Origin: G965237725 sp965237725
GTDB taxonomy: Bacteria; Pseudomonadota; Gammaproteobacteria; Arenicellales; Poriferihabitantaceae
Assembly (NCBI GenBank): GCA_965237725.1
Contig: OZ250151.1
Location: 4,030,001 to 4,094,000, forward strand
DNA length: 64,000 bases
Direction: 5' to 3'
The position numbers and the translations under genes are program-made. The notes under the pieces are model-generated. The model was not told the DNA's origin. It saw only the letters and a list, made by a program, of their open reading frames with translations, and did not search any database. Position 1 is the first letter of the stretch. Every line of letters starts with the position of its first letter. Positions 53,483 through 63,338 of this stretch are shown here, piece by piece.

Positions 53483-53667
53483 ACAAACTACCACAGCGTA
53501 ATCGAGTTAGATGTACAACTGGATTAGTATACTTAAATCTATAACTTACCTCTCCCACTACCGACACCAACTCTGCATCATGATAATAAAGGATAGCGTT
53601 CGAGCTATAGCGCTATATTTTTTTCATTAGTAGCTACGACACCCCACAATTTACACGGAATATTTTA

Positions 53668-55230
53668 GTGAATCCTAAGAACGAAACACAGCCAGGGAAG
53701 ATTTATTTCTATTGGTTTATGGGCTTGCTTTTGTTCATGGGAATTGTTGCCAGATTAATGCCATTGCTCGATCAGGAAGGGCGTTTATTGCAACAATTTC
53801 CATCGGAAGATGGCTATTTGATGTTAACCATTGCACGAAATATTGGCTTGGGGCTCGGAATGACCACAGCACTTGGAGAAATTCCAACCAATGGTTTTCA
53901 GCCATTCACTGCCTTTTTATGGTCATTGGTATATCGGTTAGTCGACGGGGACAAAGTTCACGGAATTGTTATTATTCATTTTTATCAGGTTATTGTTTCA
54001 TTGATAACAACCTATGTAATCTATTTATGGGCACAAAAGTTTATAGCGGTTAGAGCGCACTCTAAAGAAATTGCAATGTCTCTGTCTCTAATAATATTCG
54101 TCAGTCCCATACCAATTCGGCACTCAATGAATTTTTTAGAGACGGGAAACTATATGCTCATTGTTATGGGTTTGGCCTATCTTTTCATTGAACCTAATAA
54201 TATTTTAAAATATTCGTGGTCAATTAGAAGGTCAATCATTGCTGGAGTTTTAATGGGCCTCGCTTTTTGGATAAGAAACGATAGTGTATTTCTTATTTTT
54301 TCATGTTGTATCGCATTTTTGTATCGAGGCTTTTTGGAAGATGACAAGAAATCCTGGACCAGGATAGGTCATACACTCTTATTTGGTGGTATATCGGTTG
54401 TAATCGCATTGCCATGGTTGATATCAAACAAACACCATTTTGGGCATATTATGCCCATAAGCGGACATTCCCAGTTACCCGAAGTGTTCGCTTCAAGCTT
54501 GCATACCCTACCGGCCGTTTTGGTCGAGTACCTGTCTATAATCTTTCCGATTCCTTATGTTTATCAAAGTACGCTTCTCGTAGTTGTTATTTGTAGTGTG
54601 TTGTTAGTTGTTGTTGTTTTTGCGATTGGAAAAGTTTGGCTAATTGCCAATAAATCGGAGAGGGGTGCTATGTGCCTGGCTATAATCTATTTCGGTTGTT
54701 TTGGTGTGTTTTATGGAATATTTTTCGACGCGCCTCATTTTATGTCTCGATACCTATTTCCACTCGCTCCATTTCTTGGGCTTTTAACATTGATAGTTTT
54801 TGTGCATGTGGCCTCAAAATTTCAATTCCATAGTTACCGTATAATCTGTTTGGCTGGGTTTATGGTATTACTGGCATGTGGTGCGCTAAATTCACTGTTC
54901 TATATTAAAGCAATCCCACATCAGAACTTTCAGGTCGTCGACTGGATAGAAAATAACGTTCCTGAGAGTTCCTGGATAGGTGCAACACAATCAGGGGCAG
55001 CGGGATATTTCCATGATAGAACTATAAATTTAGATGGCAAGGTCAATTCCAATGCGTTGGATGCTATTAAAAATCATAGGCAACATGCATATGTGAGTGA
55101 GTTAGATATTGAGTATCTTGTTGATTGGCAGATTTTATCATTATGGGAGTCCATTCCAGAAATTAAAAATAATTTTAAGTTGATCGTTAATAGCAAAAAG
55201 AAAAATTTGGCGGTATTTAAACGCCTGTAA
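53668..55230 (+). CDS. Membrane glycosyltransferase, GT-C type (PMT/ArnT-like)
   Basis: 520 residues from GTG 53668. Eleven or so hydrophobic segments are visible, the first being YFYWFMGLLLFMGIVARL. The periplasmic loop after it carries the acidic motif FPSEDGYLMLTIARN, the catalytic position in GT39/PMT-type enzymes. A soluble C-terminal tail follows (VVDWIENNVPESSWIGATQS, ending AVFKRL). It probably transfers a sugar from a polyprenyl-phosphate donor at the periplasmic face. No companion gene is adjacent. Confidence 0.75.
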   Translation: MNPKNETQPGKIYFYWFMGLLLFMGIVARLMPLLDQEGRLLQQFPSEDGYLMLTIARNIGLGLGMTTALGEIPTNGFQPFTAFLWSLVYRLVDGDKVHGIVIIHFYQVIVSLITTYVIYLWAQKFIAVRAHSKEIAMSLSLIIFVSPIPIRHSMNFLETGNYMLIVMGLAYLFIEPNNILKYSWSIRRSIIAGVLMGLAFWIRNDSVFLIFSCCIAFLYRGFLEDDKKSWTRIGHTLLFGGISVVIALPWLISNKHHFGHIMPISGHSQLPEVFASSLHTLPAVLVEYLSIIFPIPYVYQSTLLVVVICSVLLVVVVFAIGKVWLIANKSERGAMCLAIIYFGCFGVFYGIFFDAPHFMSRYLFPLAPFLGLLTLIVFVHVASKFQFHSYRIICLAGFMVLLACGALNSLFYIKAIPHQNFQVVDWIENNVPESSWIGATQSGAAGYFHDRTINLDGKVNSNALDAIKNHRQHAYVSELDIEYLVDWQILSLWESIPEIKNNFKLIVNSKKKNLAVFKRL

Positions 55231-55393
55231 CTAGCGAAGTAGCAGATCTTGTAACTACCGAGTTCTGTGACCCAGCATGGGTAGTATAATGACTGACGTA
55301 GCGAGGAAGAGACAGATTGAAAGATCTAATGGTGAGATTGCGATCCCAGATTTACAATAGAACCATAATCGAATAATCACGTTACAATTATTT

Positions 55394-56275
55394 ATGAAAT
55401 CTCAGCCTGGAATATTATCCCCAATTGCATTGCATACTCGATTTCTTGAGTTTTCGATAAAAAATAGTCAAAACCTGATCTCAGTGTTAGAGAGACTGTC
55501 TACGCACGAGTTTGGCGATCAGTATGTTGTTGGTTTGGGTCAACCTATTATGACTCAATTGAATGCGACTATTTCAGGACTGACAAGTTTTCCAGAATTT
55601 AAAAGTAAAACGACTCCCGTACCTACTACCCAATCATCATTATGGGTCTGTATACGTGGGGAGGATCGGGGTGAAATTGACAAACAATACCAAGATCTGT
55701 TTTCACAACTCAAATCTGCTTTTAGTCTGACAACCCTTGTAGATGGTTTTAAATATGATATTGGGCGGGATTTAACCGGCTATGAAGATGGTACGGAGAA
55801 TCCGGAAGGGAGGTCTGCAATAGCGGCAGCAATTTTAAATAATGTGGGGATGGGGCTGGATGGTTCCTCGTTTGTTGCCATACAAAAATGGCTGCATGAC
55901 TTTGATACATTTGATCAAATGTCAGGTTCCGAGCAGGATAATGCAATTGGCCGGCATCGGTTGACTAATGAAGAATTTGATGCACCAGAATCCGCTCATG
56001 TGAAACGCACCGCCCAGGAAGACTTCGATCCCGAGGCTTTTATTGTCAGACGGTCTCTGCCCTGGTCTGATGATTCGGGAAGTGGATTAATGTTTGTGGC
56101 ATTCGGTGCCAGCTTTTATGCATTCGAGGCCCAGATGAATCGAATGATAGGTTTGGAAGACGGTATTTGTGATGGGCTTTTCCAGTTTTCCAAGCCGGTT
56201 ACTGGCGGTTACTACTGGTGTCCACCGGTGACTTCAGCAGGCTACCTGGACTTGTCCGCTATCGGGTTATCTTGA
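55394..56275 (+). CDS. DyP-type peroxidase
   Basis: 293 residues. The DyP motif GxxDG is GYEDG at 129-133, the proximal heme His is H202 (ESAHVKRTA) and a distal Arg is R220 (FIVRRSLPW). The late FVAFGASFYAFEAQMNRM block is conserved in the family. There is no signal peptide, so it is cytoplasmic or cargo of an encapsulin, but no encapsulin gene is near. It oxidises dyes and phenolic compounds with peroxide. Confidence 0.9.
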   Translation: MKSQPGILSPIALHTRFLEFSIKNSQNLISVLERLSTHEFGDQYVVGLGQPIMTQLNATISGLTSFPEFKSKTTPVPTTQSSLWVCIRGEDRGEIDKQYQDLFSQLKSAFSLTTLVDGFKYDIGRDLTGYEDGTENPEGRSAIAAAILNNVGMGLDGSSFVAIQKWLHDFDTFDQMSGSEQDNAIGRHRLTNEEFDAPESAHVKRTAQEDFDPEAFIVRRSLPWSDDSGSGLMFVAFGASFYAFEAQMNRMIGLEDGICDGLFQFSKPVTGGYYWCPPVTSAGYLDLSAIGLS

Positions 56276-56401
56276 AAAAAGTTTTATACAACCTCATGTC
56301 AATTTCCAATGTTATGACTAAATCTACTATCATGAATTAACGTAGTTTGTTGTCGCGCATTTGTATTAAGATACGCCATTCGAAAAATTAATTTCACAAT
56401 A

Positions 56402-57349
56402 ATGTTTGCCGCACTCGCAATAGGCTCGGCTGCCATCCAGGCCGTCGTATTTTATAATGATTCCGTAATTAATCATCCAGTGCTTCAGTTCTGGTGGCTG
56501 TTAATCATCGCAATTTTCCTGCTATTCGTATTTCAACCCGCCATTAAAAACAACGCAAATTCAATCCGCGGAAAATTAATTATTGGTTTTGCGGGATTGA
56601 TTCCTGCACTGATTGTCTGGCTGTTTAATGATCTGTTGACCCTTTATCTGTGCGGCGCCTGGTTTTTGCTACTGCTAGCAAATTTAAATTATCTCTGCCC
56701 GGCAACCGTTTCTAATAAGAAATTGCTGGCTAAAGTAACTATATTGATAGGCATTGCGCTTCTGATATTGCCTATATCAATAAACCGAATTTCAATACTC
56801 TTACCCAATTTATCGGGTGGTTCCCACTTCGCAGTCTTCACCAGTATGGATGAAAAGCCACCTCGTAGCGCCTATTTTTACCGCAGGCTGGCGAGCAGGA
56901 ATGCACTAAAGATTTACCTGAATACCCAGGTTTATTTTAATCAGGATCACCAGGCGCCGCTGCTTCGTTTATCCATAGATCGTGAACATATCGTCATTGC
57001 GATCCAGAATATCATTTATGAGCATGCTATGGGTTTTATGAAATTTTCACTTCAGAAATTTAATGAGGGAAACTTGGGTGGACTAACCCTTACCCCAAAC
57101 AGCGATAAAGTTTATCTAACCAACCCTGATGGATATGGCGTAGTGGTACAAGGAATGAAAATTGGTGAAGAAGCCTGGATTCAATTACCACATATGGATA
57201 ATCACCAGTTTCCGACAAGAGATCAAATGATCATATATGCGGTGAGGCTATTTTTCTGGGCCCTGATATGGCTGGGAATATGGAGTTGGCGACCGAGAAA
57301 AATGGACGCCCAGGTATCTGTGGACCAAAACAATTCGTTAGCAACTTAG
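56402..57349 (+). CDS. Uncharacterised membrane protein 1
   Basis: 315 residues. Four or five hydrophobic segments in the first 150 residues (FWWLLIIAIFLLFVFQPA, ALIVWLFNDLLTLYLCGAWF, VTILIGIALLILPISI). A soluble domain of about 110 residues follows, and a final segment LFFWALIWLGIWSW. I do not recognise a family. It ends 3 bases before the next membrane protein gene, so the two are translationally linked. Confidence 0.7.
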   Translation: MFAALAIGSAAIQAVVFYNDSVINHPVLQFWWLLIIAIFLLFVFQPAIKNNANSIRGKLIIGFAGLIPALIVWLFNDLLTLYLCGAWFLLLLANLNYLCPATVSNKKLLAKVTILIGIALLILPISINRISILLPNLSGGSHFAVFTSMDEKPPRSAYFYRRLASRNALKIYLNTQVYFNQDHQAPLLRLSIDREHIVIAIQNIIYEHAMGFMKFSLQKFNEGNLGGLTLTPNSDKVYLTNPDGYGVVVQGMKIGEEAWIQLPHMDNHQFPTRDQMIIYAVRLFFWALIWLGIWSWRPRKMDAQVSVDQNNSLAT

Positions 57350-57352
57350 TCC

Positions 57353-58579
57353 GTGACCGAATCCATAGAGAAATTCCAAATTACCCGCAGATGGTGGTGG
57401 ATGTGGCTGGTTCATTATTTTTTCATCATTGTCATGTGGAAACTGTTTCTGACCCGGCGTTCTCAATGGCTATTCGATGTTTATCAGGCCATTGGATTAT
57501 CCTATGAATTGAATTACGCCGTATGGTGGTCGGGTATGTGCCTGTTCTTTGCCGCCGTAATATATGCTCGGGTGGCACAGCTGGATATAAAAAGGCGCTC
57601 GGTCTGGGTTGTGCTTTCCGTGGCTATGTTGGCATTGTGTATTGATGAAATTGGATCGCTCCACGAAACCATTGCATTTGAAGGCGGCTGGAATGCATTG
57701 ATACCTTTTGTGGTTGTGTTTTGTGCAGCGTTTTTATGGGCTTTGTCTGTCTTGTTAAAAGATCGTCACACCCGTATACCAGGTGTGTTACTAATCATTG
57801 GTGTATTGATTTTTGCCTGTGTTGCCGGGCTCGAATTTGTTGAGCACAATATCGAAATTGGTTCGCGTCTCACCCAGTATCGAATCGTCGGTGAGGAAGG
57901 CGCCGAATTAATAGCAATGGGAATTTTGATAACATCTGGTTTGATGGCTTATTGTCGGCTCAGTCCGGATGGGTTTTCTAATCCCAGTCTGTCAAATATT
58001 TCCAGTGTTTGTGAAATAATTTTTAAATACCCCCATGTAATATTCGGGATTTTTCTGGCTCAGCTTGCTCTGACACTCGGGTTCGCGGTTCCAAATTTTT
58101 CGCTATTCCCGGAAGGTAATATTTCTAGTTTGTTTCCCATATTAATGTTTATGTCTTTGGGTCTGTTTTGCATTAACCGATCCAAAGTTGAGTCGGAAAA
58201 TACCTGCTGGCTGATACTGGGCGTAGTGTTTATATTTACTTCCATGTTGCAAATTTATAATTTCAACTTGTTTCTCAATCAATTGTTTGGCTGGGAGATA
58301 GATTGGTTATTATCACCCCCCGATTCATGGTTAATAACCCTGGTTCCGTGGGTTGTGATATGCGGGTATTCATTGAAACAAAACTGTTTTCAACCGGGTC
58401 GATATTTGACCCACCTGGCGCTGATGCTGCTTGTACTTGTCTTAATGACCCCAGACTTTAAATTCCCATATCGTATTGACTATTTGTACTTTGGATATTC
58501 CAGTTTTATTGCTTACAGCTGCTATTACGTGATGCTGGGCATTTTGGAAAATAAAAAGCAGGTAATGCAATCGGCTTAA
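57353..58579 (+). CDS. Uncharacterised membrane protein 2
   Basis: 408 residues from GTG 57353. About ten hydrophobic segments fill the chain (WMWLVHYFFIIVMW, LLIIGVLIFACVAGLEF, and so on). LALCIDEIGSLHETIAFEGG is a charged loop near the start that could be functional. No family is recognised. With its upstream neighbour it probably forms one membrane complex. Confidence 0.7.
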   Translation: MTESIEKFQITRRWWWMWLVHYFFIIVMWKLFLTRRSQWLFDVYQAIGLSYELNYAVWWSGMCLFFAAVIYARVAQLDIKRRSVWVVLSVAMLALCIDEIGSLHETIAFEGGWNALIPFVVVFCAAFLWALSVLLKDRHTRIPGVLLIIGVLIFACVAGLEFVEHNIEIGSRLTQYRIVGEEGAELIAMGILITSGLMAYCRLSPDGFSNPSLSNISSVCEIIFKYPHVIFGIFLAQLALTLGFAVPNFSLFPEGNISSLFPILMFMSLGLFCINRSKVESENTCWLILGVVFIFTSMLQIYNFNLFLNQLFGWEIDWLLSPPDSWLITLVPWVVICGYSLKQNCFQPGRYLTHLALMLLVLVLMTPDFKFPYRIDYLYFGYSSFIAYSCYYVMLGILENKKQVMQSA

Positions 58580-58615
58580 GTTTCTAACAACCCAATTCTG
58601 GCAGGAAACAAAACT

Positions 58616-59461
58616 TTAAGAATCCATGGATTCCATGGATTCCACGGACTCAAGTTCCGCAACTCTCGGCCCATAGTGCAGGATGCTGGATTCAAGATTA
58701 CCCACCAGATCGGGCTGGGTTGCATATCCAAGAATGCCCTGAATACGTGTTCTCGCCCCTTGAACTTCGGTGACTCGATGCAGTGAATAATGGCCCTGAA
58801 ACAAGCTCAATGTCCCTTCTTGCAATTTCAACCGTTTTACCCGGTCAGATATTCCATCCAGAACTTTTTCGACTTCGTCAAAATTCTCATCCGCATCAGA
58901 TCGAATATTGGGCGCATATTCAAATTCACCGCCAGACTCGGGTGCCTGGAGTAATAATGTCGTCACCATGCGGCCGGTATCAAAATGCCATTGTTGACAG
59001 CCGCCCCGATCCATCATGGAAATATTTAGTGACTGGTATTTATCCTGATTACAATAAATCGGTATACCGCGAATCCAGCTCAAAAATTCGAGCATTTGTG
59101 GTGACCGATAAAGTATCGAAAGAACATGCGACTCAGGCATCAAATCTGAAGCGACCTGGCTGAGATTTCGTTTGCCCGTCCGTCGGGTCGGATGATGTTC
59201 ATCCACATCCATTCCTTCGGCAATTTTATAATTAAAAAAATAGGGGCTGACACTTGTTGGACCAGCATAGGCCAGGTCGACTAGCTCAACAGCCTGTTCC
59301 GCCATCAATTGCAAAGCGTCCTGGGTGACAAACTTTTCAAGGGTGCAACTACCATCTTCATCCAAACTGTTTCGGATGGAATTTATAAAATCTTTGCCTT
59401 CAGCGGAGTCAAGCTGATTCAATGGGTATTTTTCGAGGTTAAATATGTCGTCGATTTGCAT
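58616..59461 (-). CDS. Fe(II)/2-oxoglutarate oxygenase-like protein
   Basis: 281 residues. The facial triad can be placed at H159 and D161 (QQWHFDTGRM) with H228 (HYSLHRVTE) and R237/R239 (GARTRIQGIL). GTLSLFQGHYSLHRV is the strand with the distal His. The C-terminus is a low-complexity ES/MES tail encoded by short direct repeats. It ends one short gap from the GMC oxidoreductase gene on the same strand and is probably co-transcribed; the two may oxidise the same compound stepwise. Confidence 0.75.
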   Translation of the reverse strand: MQIDDIFNLEKYPLNQLDSAEGKDFINSIRNSLDEDGSCTLEKFVTQDALQLMAEQAVELVDLAYAGPTSVSPYFFNYKIAEGMDVDEHHPTRRTGKRNLSQVASDLMPESHVLSILYRSPQMLEFLSWIRGIPIYCNQDKYQSLNISMMDRGGCQQWHFDTGRMVTTLLLQAPESGGEFEYAPNIRSDADENFDEVEKVLDGISDRVKRLKLQEGTLSLFQGHYSLHRVTEVQGARTRIQGILGYATQPDLVGNLESSILHYGPRVAELESVESMESMDS

Positions 59462-59464
59462 TAA

Positions 59465-61111
59465 TTAATCCGGGTTATTAAACTTAAATTTAGCATGGAA
59501 CGCTGGCAACTGTTCACGACCCAATATAAAGTCTGCAGCGCGTAACGCGATCATCTGGGTCGGTGCATTTAAATTACCGCTGACAATATCTGGCATAACC
59601 GAGGCGTCAACAACCCGCAATCCCTCGAGGCCATGTACCCGCATTTCCTGGTCAATCACTGCCATTTCATCATTGCCCATTCGGCAACTGCAACTGGGGT
59701 GATAGTCGGTATTAGTTGTTGCTCGAATCCAGGAATCGATATCAGCATCGCTCTTGACTTCGGGGCCGGGCTCCAGCTCTTTCCCTCTGAGTTCATCAAA
59801 TGCGGGTTGGGCGATGAGTTCACGTATTCGTTTTGTTGCTTCGATGAGTTCACCAACGTCAAATGGATCCGACAAATAATTAAAATGTGCTGCGGGGCGG
59901 TGGGCAGGGTCTGCGGACAACAGTTTAATCTGCCCTTTACTTCTGGGGCGTAGTTGATCGAGCTGAGTGGTGAAACCCTGATGGAGAGTTATTTTTGTGC
60001 CGTCATAATCCACATGTATGGGCGCAAAATGATATTGCAGATTAGGGAACTCAACATCCGTATAACCGCGTATGTGTCCACCGGCTTCCCAGATATTCGA
60101 CGCCACAAAGCCTTTTCGTGTAAAAACCCATTGCATTCCAAGCAATAGCTTTCGCAATGGATTGTCCATCTTATGATAGGTAATTGGTTTCTTCGATTGA
60201 TAAATCACGCCGATGGAGAGATGGTCCTGAAGATTCTGGCCAACCCCAGGGAGATGATGAACGGACTCTATACCAAATTCTTCAATATGGTTGGTTGGGC
60301 CAATGCCCGATAGCATCAGTAGTTGAGGTGATTTGATCGCACCGGTTGAAACGATAACCTCTTTACCGGCATGAGCGTTCAATTGTTTACCACGATGAGA
60401 AAATTCGATGCCCGTTGCCTGACCGTTTTCGACAACAATGCGATGTACCAGGGCATGGGAAACAAGGGTGAGATTGGGGCGAGATAATGCAGGTCTTAAG
60501 TGCGCAACCGCTGCGCTTGAACGTCGACCATTTTTTGTTGTGCTATCCAGCCGCGCAACCCCTTCAGGGTTATAGCCGTTGGGGTCATCGCTGTAACCCT
60601 GGCCTGATTGTGTACCGGCCTCGATGAACGCATCAAAAAGCGGGTTTTTCAGTATGCCTTTGGTCACGCCCAGTCGTCCATCGGAACCCCGCCAGTCACT
60701 GGCGCCCCGATCAGAGGATTCACATTTCTTGAAGTAGGGCAGGCATTGACTGTAACTCCATTTCGGCATATCAAAACGGCTTCCCCAATAATCGTAGTCC
60801 TGGGGATGACCGCGCATATACACCATGGAATTAATTGACGACGACCCACCCAGAACCTTGCCTCTGGGCAACATCACCTCTCTGTTATGTAAATCAGGTT
60901 CCGGTTCGCTATCGTAGTTCCAGTTGATGCTGGGGTCTTTGTAGACACTATAAACCCCGGCCGGCATATGGATTAACATCTTGTTATCCATGGGTCCGGC
61001 TTCCAGAATCAGAACCTTGTTGTTTGGATCGTGGCTTAGTTCATTGGCCAGTACGCAGCCTGCTGAGCCTGCGCCCAGAATAATATAGTCAAAATTCTGA
61101 TTATTTTTCAT
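59465..61111 (-). CDS. GMC-family oxidoreductase, choline-dehydrogenase-like
   Basis: 548 residues. N-terminal FAD motif is YIILGAGSAGCVLANELS. GMC signature 1 is PRGKVLGGSSSINSMVYMRG, signature 2 is GAIKSPQLLMLSGIGP. The C-terminal SCRMG and VVDASVMPDIVSGNLNAPT are typical of BetA-like enzymes. It oxidises choline or another alcohol. BetA identity is plausible but not proved; no betB or betI is near. The gene is upstream of the oxygenase-like gene. Confidence 0.87.
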   Translation of the reverse strand: MKNNQNFDYIILGAGSAGCVLANELSHDPNNKVLILEAGPMDNKMLIHMPAGVYSVYKDPSINWNYDSEPEPDLHNREVMLPRGKVLGGSSSINSMVYMRGHPQDYDYWGSRFDMPKWSYSQCLPYFKKCESSDRGASDWRGSDGRLGVTKGILKNPLFDAFIEAGTQSGQGYSDDPNGYNPEGVARLDSTTKNGRRSSAAVAHLRPALSRPNLTLVSHALVHRIVVENGQATGIEFSHRGKQLNAHAGKEVIVSTGAIKSPQLLMLSGIGPTNHIEEFGIESVHHLPGVGQNLQDHLSIGVIYQSKKPITYHKMDNPLRKLLLGMQWVFTRKGFVASNIWEAGGHIRGYTDVEFPNLQYHFAPIHVDYDGTKITLHQGFTTQLDQLRPRSKGQIKLLSADPAHRPAAHFNYLSDPFDVGELIEATKRIRELIAQPAFDELRGKELEPGPEVKSDADIDSWIRATTNTDYHPSCSCRMGNDEMAVIDQEMRVHGLEGLRVVDASVMPDIVSGNLNAPTQMIALRAADFILGREQLPAFHAKFKFNNPD

Positions 61112-61188
61112 TGCGAAAAATTGCCAAATAAAAAAATGGAGAGTAAATGATTTTTAAATGCTGTTCCATACAACTTTTGGGGTATAGG

Positions 61189-61854
61189 TTAGATAATTTC
61201 TTTATGGATTAATTCTTCACCATCACTGGCTGAGCGATTAACTGTTTTACTCACCGGGTAAAAATCCAGGCGCTCGGTGTGTTGTTGTTTGGTAATCAAG
61301 TTGAATCGATTGGTGCCATCGGACAACCAGGCATCTGCCAGATTACGTTCGAGCAAAACCGGCATCCGGGTGTGGACTTCGGTGAGTGGGCCCACTGAGG
61401 GTTGGGTCAGGATGGTACAAGAATAAAGATCATTATCTTCTCCATGCCAGTAATCCCATAGACCCGCCATTACCAGGGGCTCTTCATTTTTGGTACGAAT
61501 AAAATAGGGCTGCTTATCCCCTTTTTCTCCCTTCCATTCGTAATACCCCAATGCGGGGATAATGCAGGTACGGGATTTATTCCACGCAGATCGAAACGTC
61601 GGTTTTTCTGAAACGGTTTCAGACCGGGCGTTGAAGGTTGCAAATTTGGGTGCAGGTTCCTTTGACCAGCCGGGCACGAGTCCCCAACGCATGCCCATAC
61701 CGCCAGTCTTGGATTTATCTTTGCTGAGCAGAAATACTGGCACAGTTTGGGTTGGGGAGACGTTATATCCCAGGGCAACATCCTCGGGCCAGTCACCCAG
61801 AATATCTGCCCAGGTGCCCATATCTTTTACATGATTGGCATAGCGTCCACACAT
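61189..61854 (-). CDS. SOS-response-associated peptidase YedK/HMCES
   Basis: About 221 residues. ATG 61854 gives M-C-G-R-Y-A, so the catalytic Cys2 follows the initiator Met as required; an earlier Met at 61899 would bury it. Other hallmarks are GYNVSPTQTVPVFLL, RWGLVPGW, FNARSETV, ALGYYEWKGE and the late HTRMPVLL. YedK covalently caps abasic sites in single-stranded DNA. Its closeness to lexA-imuA (850 bases) suits SOS function, though I do not see a LexA box before it. Confidence 0.93.
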   Translation of the reverse strand: MCGRYANHVKDMGTWADILGDWPEDVALGYNVSPTQTVPVFLLSKDKSKTGGMGMRWGLVPGWSKEPAPKFATFNARSETVSEKPTFRSAWNKSRTCIIPALGYYEWKGEKGDKQPYFIRTKNEEPLVMAGLWDYWHGEDNDLYSCTILTQPSVGPLTEVHTRMPVLLERNLADAWLSDGTNRFNLITKQQHTERLDFYPVSKTVNRSASDGEELIHKEII

Positions 61855-61928
61855 AATGATTCCCTGGTATAGGTTATGAGCAGTATAGTCATATGCCAAG
61901 CTATTGACCAGAGGCCAAGTCTTTATGG

Positions 61929-62066
61929 ATTCCCGTTTTCACGGGAATGACAGGGTCTATACCAACTACATCCGTCATCCCGGAAATCGGTAACGATTAT
62001 CCGATACCCAGGAATATCCACTACATCCGTCATCCCGGAATTCCGTAGGAATATCCGGGATCCATA
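61929..62066. repeat. Repeat block left of the GIY-YIG gene
   Basis: 61929-61948 is a hairpin ATTCCCG...CGGGAAT. Units starting CCGTCATCCCGGAA at 61972 and 62027 are 55 bases apart. The last unit reaches into the end of the GIY-YIG gene. Confidence 0.85.
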
Positions 62067-62067
62067 G

Positions 62068-62355
62068 TTAGATTATCATCGGATACAAATCCTTCCAGTG
62101 TGGGTTTTGTTGTTCGATTAACTCTATCTTCCACCTCCGCCTCCATTTCTTCATAGCGTTTTCTCTGGATATGGCGGAGTACATGGTTTCATGAGTTTCG
62201 TACCAGACTAGCCTATGTATATTGTATTTCTGGGTAAATCCAAAAACAACATTGTTCTTATGTTTCCATATTCGTTTAACCAGGTTTGAAGTTACCCCTA
62301 TGTAAAGGGTTCCATATTTTTTACTCGTTAGAATGTAAACAGCTGGTTGTTTCAT
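62068..62355 (-). CDS. Small GIY-YIG endonuclease-family protein
   Basis: 95 residues. GIY-YIG motif is AVYILTSKKYGTLYIGVTSN, with the Arg in LVKRIWKHKN and the later E in SRENAMKKWRRRWKIELIE. It is a single-domain nuclease. It is embedded in repeat units on both sides. Such genes are often found beside short palindromic repeats; whether the protein mobilises them is open. Confidence 0.88.
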   Translation of the reverse strand: MKQPAVYILTSKKYGTLYIGVTSNLVKRIWKHKNNVVFGFTQKYNIHRLVWYETHETMYSAISRENAMKKWRRRWKIELIEQQNPHWKDLYPMII

Positions 62356-62403
62356 TTTTATCTTCCTTGATAACGATAGATGTAATTTTATAATATCATG
62401 TGG

Positions 62404-62650
62404 ATTCCCGCGTGCGCGGGAATGACGGGTTGGGTAATATATCCGTCATCCCGGAAATTGCGCAGCGATTATCCGATTCCCAGAAATACTAACTCCATCC
62501 GTCATCCCGGAAATCGGTAACGATTATCCGATATCCAGGAATACCAATTTCATCCGTCATCCCGGAAATTGCGCAGCGATTATCCGATATCCAGGAATAC
62601 CAATTTCATCCGTCATCCCGGAATTCCGTAGGAATATCCGGGATCCATAA
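62404..62650. repeat. Repeat block right of the GIY-YIG gene, four ~55-bp units
   Basis: 62404-62423 is a perfect hairpin ATTCCCGCG...CGCGGGAAT. Units starting CCGTCATCCCGG occur at 62443, 62499, 62554 and 62610, spaced 55-56 bases. Two alternate versions exist (GAAATTGCGCAGCGATTATC and GAAATCGGTAACGATTATC). The last unit (GAATTCCGTAGGAATATCCG) equals the last on the left side. Confidence 0.88.
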
Positions 62651-62681
62651 TTAATTACTAATTTACAGGTAACTCAAAATA

Positions 62682-62697
62682 CTGTATAAATATACAG
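62682..62697 (+). promoter_or_regulatory. LexA box CTGT-N8-ACAG upstream of lexA
   Basis: CTGTATAAATATACAG matches the gammaproteobacterial LexA operator exactly. It lies 24 bases before the lexA start, so it controls lexA and the overlapping imuA. Confidence 0.9.
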
Positions 62698-62720
62698 TAT
62701 ATGAATATTCCATTGAAACA

Positions 62721-63338
62721 ATGAAAACATGGACCTCCAAATTGACTGCCCGGCAGGAGCAAATTCTCGGAATGATTCGATCCACCATCAAAAACACCGG
62801 CATGCCGCCAACCCGGGCGGATATTTGCGATCATTTTAATTTTCGTTCACCCACCGCCGCAGAAGACCATCTCAGAGCTCTGGCGAAAAAAGGCCGGATT
62901 GAATTATTGCCGGGTCGTTCCCGGGGGATTCAACTGACCCATATGCCATCGCTCACCGGTTTGCCATTGATTGGTCGGGTTGCTGCAGGAGATCCCATAC
63001 TGGCAGAACAGAATATCGAAGATTATTTTGACCTTGACCCCAATGGTTTCAAACCCAAAGCAGATTATTTATTACGTGTTCGCGGGCTCAGTATGAAAGA
63101 TGTGGGGATTTTGAATGGTGATTTGCTTGCAGTACATAATACAAATCAGGCCCAGAGTGGACAAATCGTAGTGGCCCGATTGGGTGATGAAGTAACAGTT
63201 AAGCGATTCCGTCGACGAGGTAATAAAGTGACCCTGCATCCGGAAAACCCTGATTTTGATCCCATTGCAGTAGATTTGAGTCAGGACGAGTTTTTTATAG
63301 AAGGCCTGGGGGTCGGGGTCGTTCGTAACCGTCTATGA
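62721..63338 (+). CDS. lexA: SOS repressor LexA
   Basis: 205 residues. The winged HTH occupies residues 5-70 (LTARQEQILGMIRSTIKNTG, PTRADICDHFNFRSPTAAED). The autocleavage site is A89-G90 (GRVAAGDP), the serine S124 (RGLSMKD) and the lysine K161 (DEVTVKRF). The gene carries its own operator and its stop overlaps the start of imuA in ATGA. It represses DNA-repair genes until activated RecA promotes self-cleavage. Confidence 0.95.
   Translation: MKTWTSKLTARQEQILGMIRSTIKNTGMPPTRADICDHFNFRSPTAAEDHLRALAKKGRIELLPGRSRGIQLTHMPSLTGLPLIGRVAAGDPILAEQNIEDYFDLDPNGFKPKADYLLRVRGLSMKDVGILNGDLLAVHNTNQAQSGQIVVARLGDEVTVKRFRRRGNKVTLHPENPDFDPIAVDLSQDEFFIEGLGVGVVRNRL

Noticed and set aside
61929..62650. CRISPR array
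   Set aside because: Units are near-identical over their full 55-bp period rather than repeat-spacer; no cas genes.
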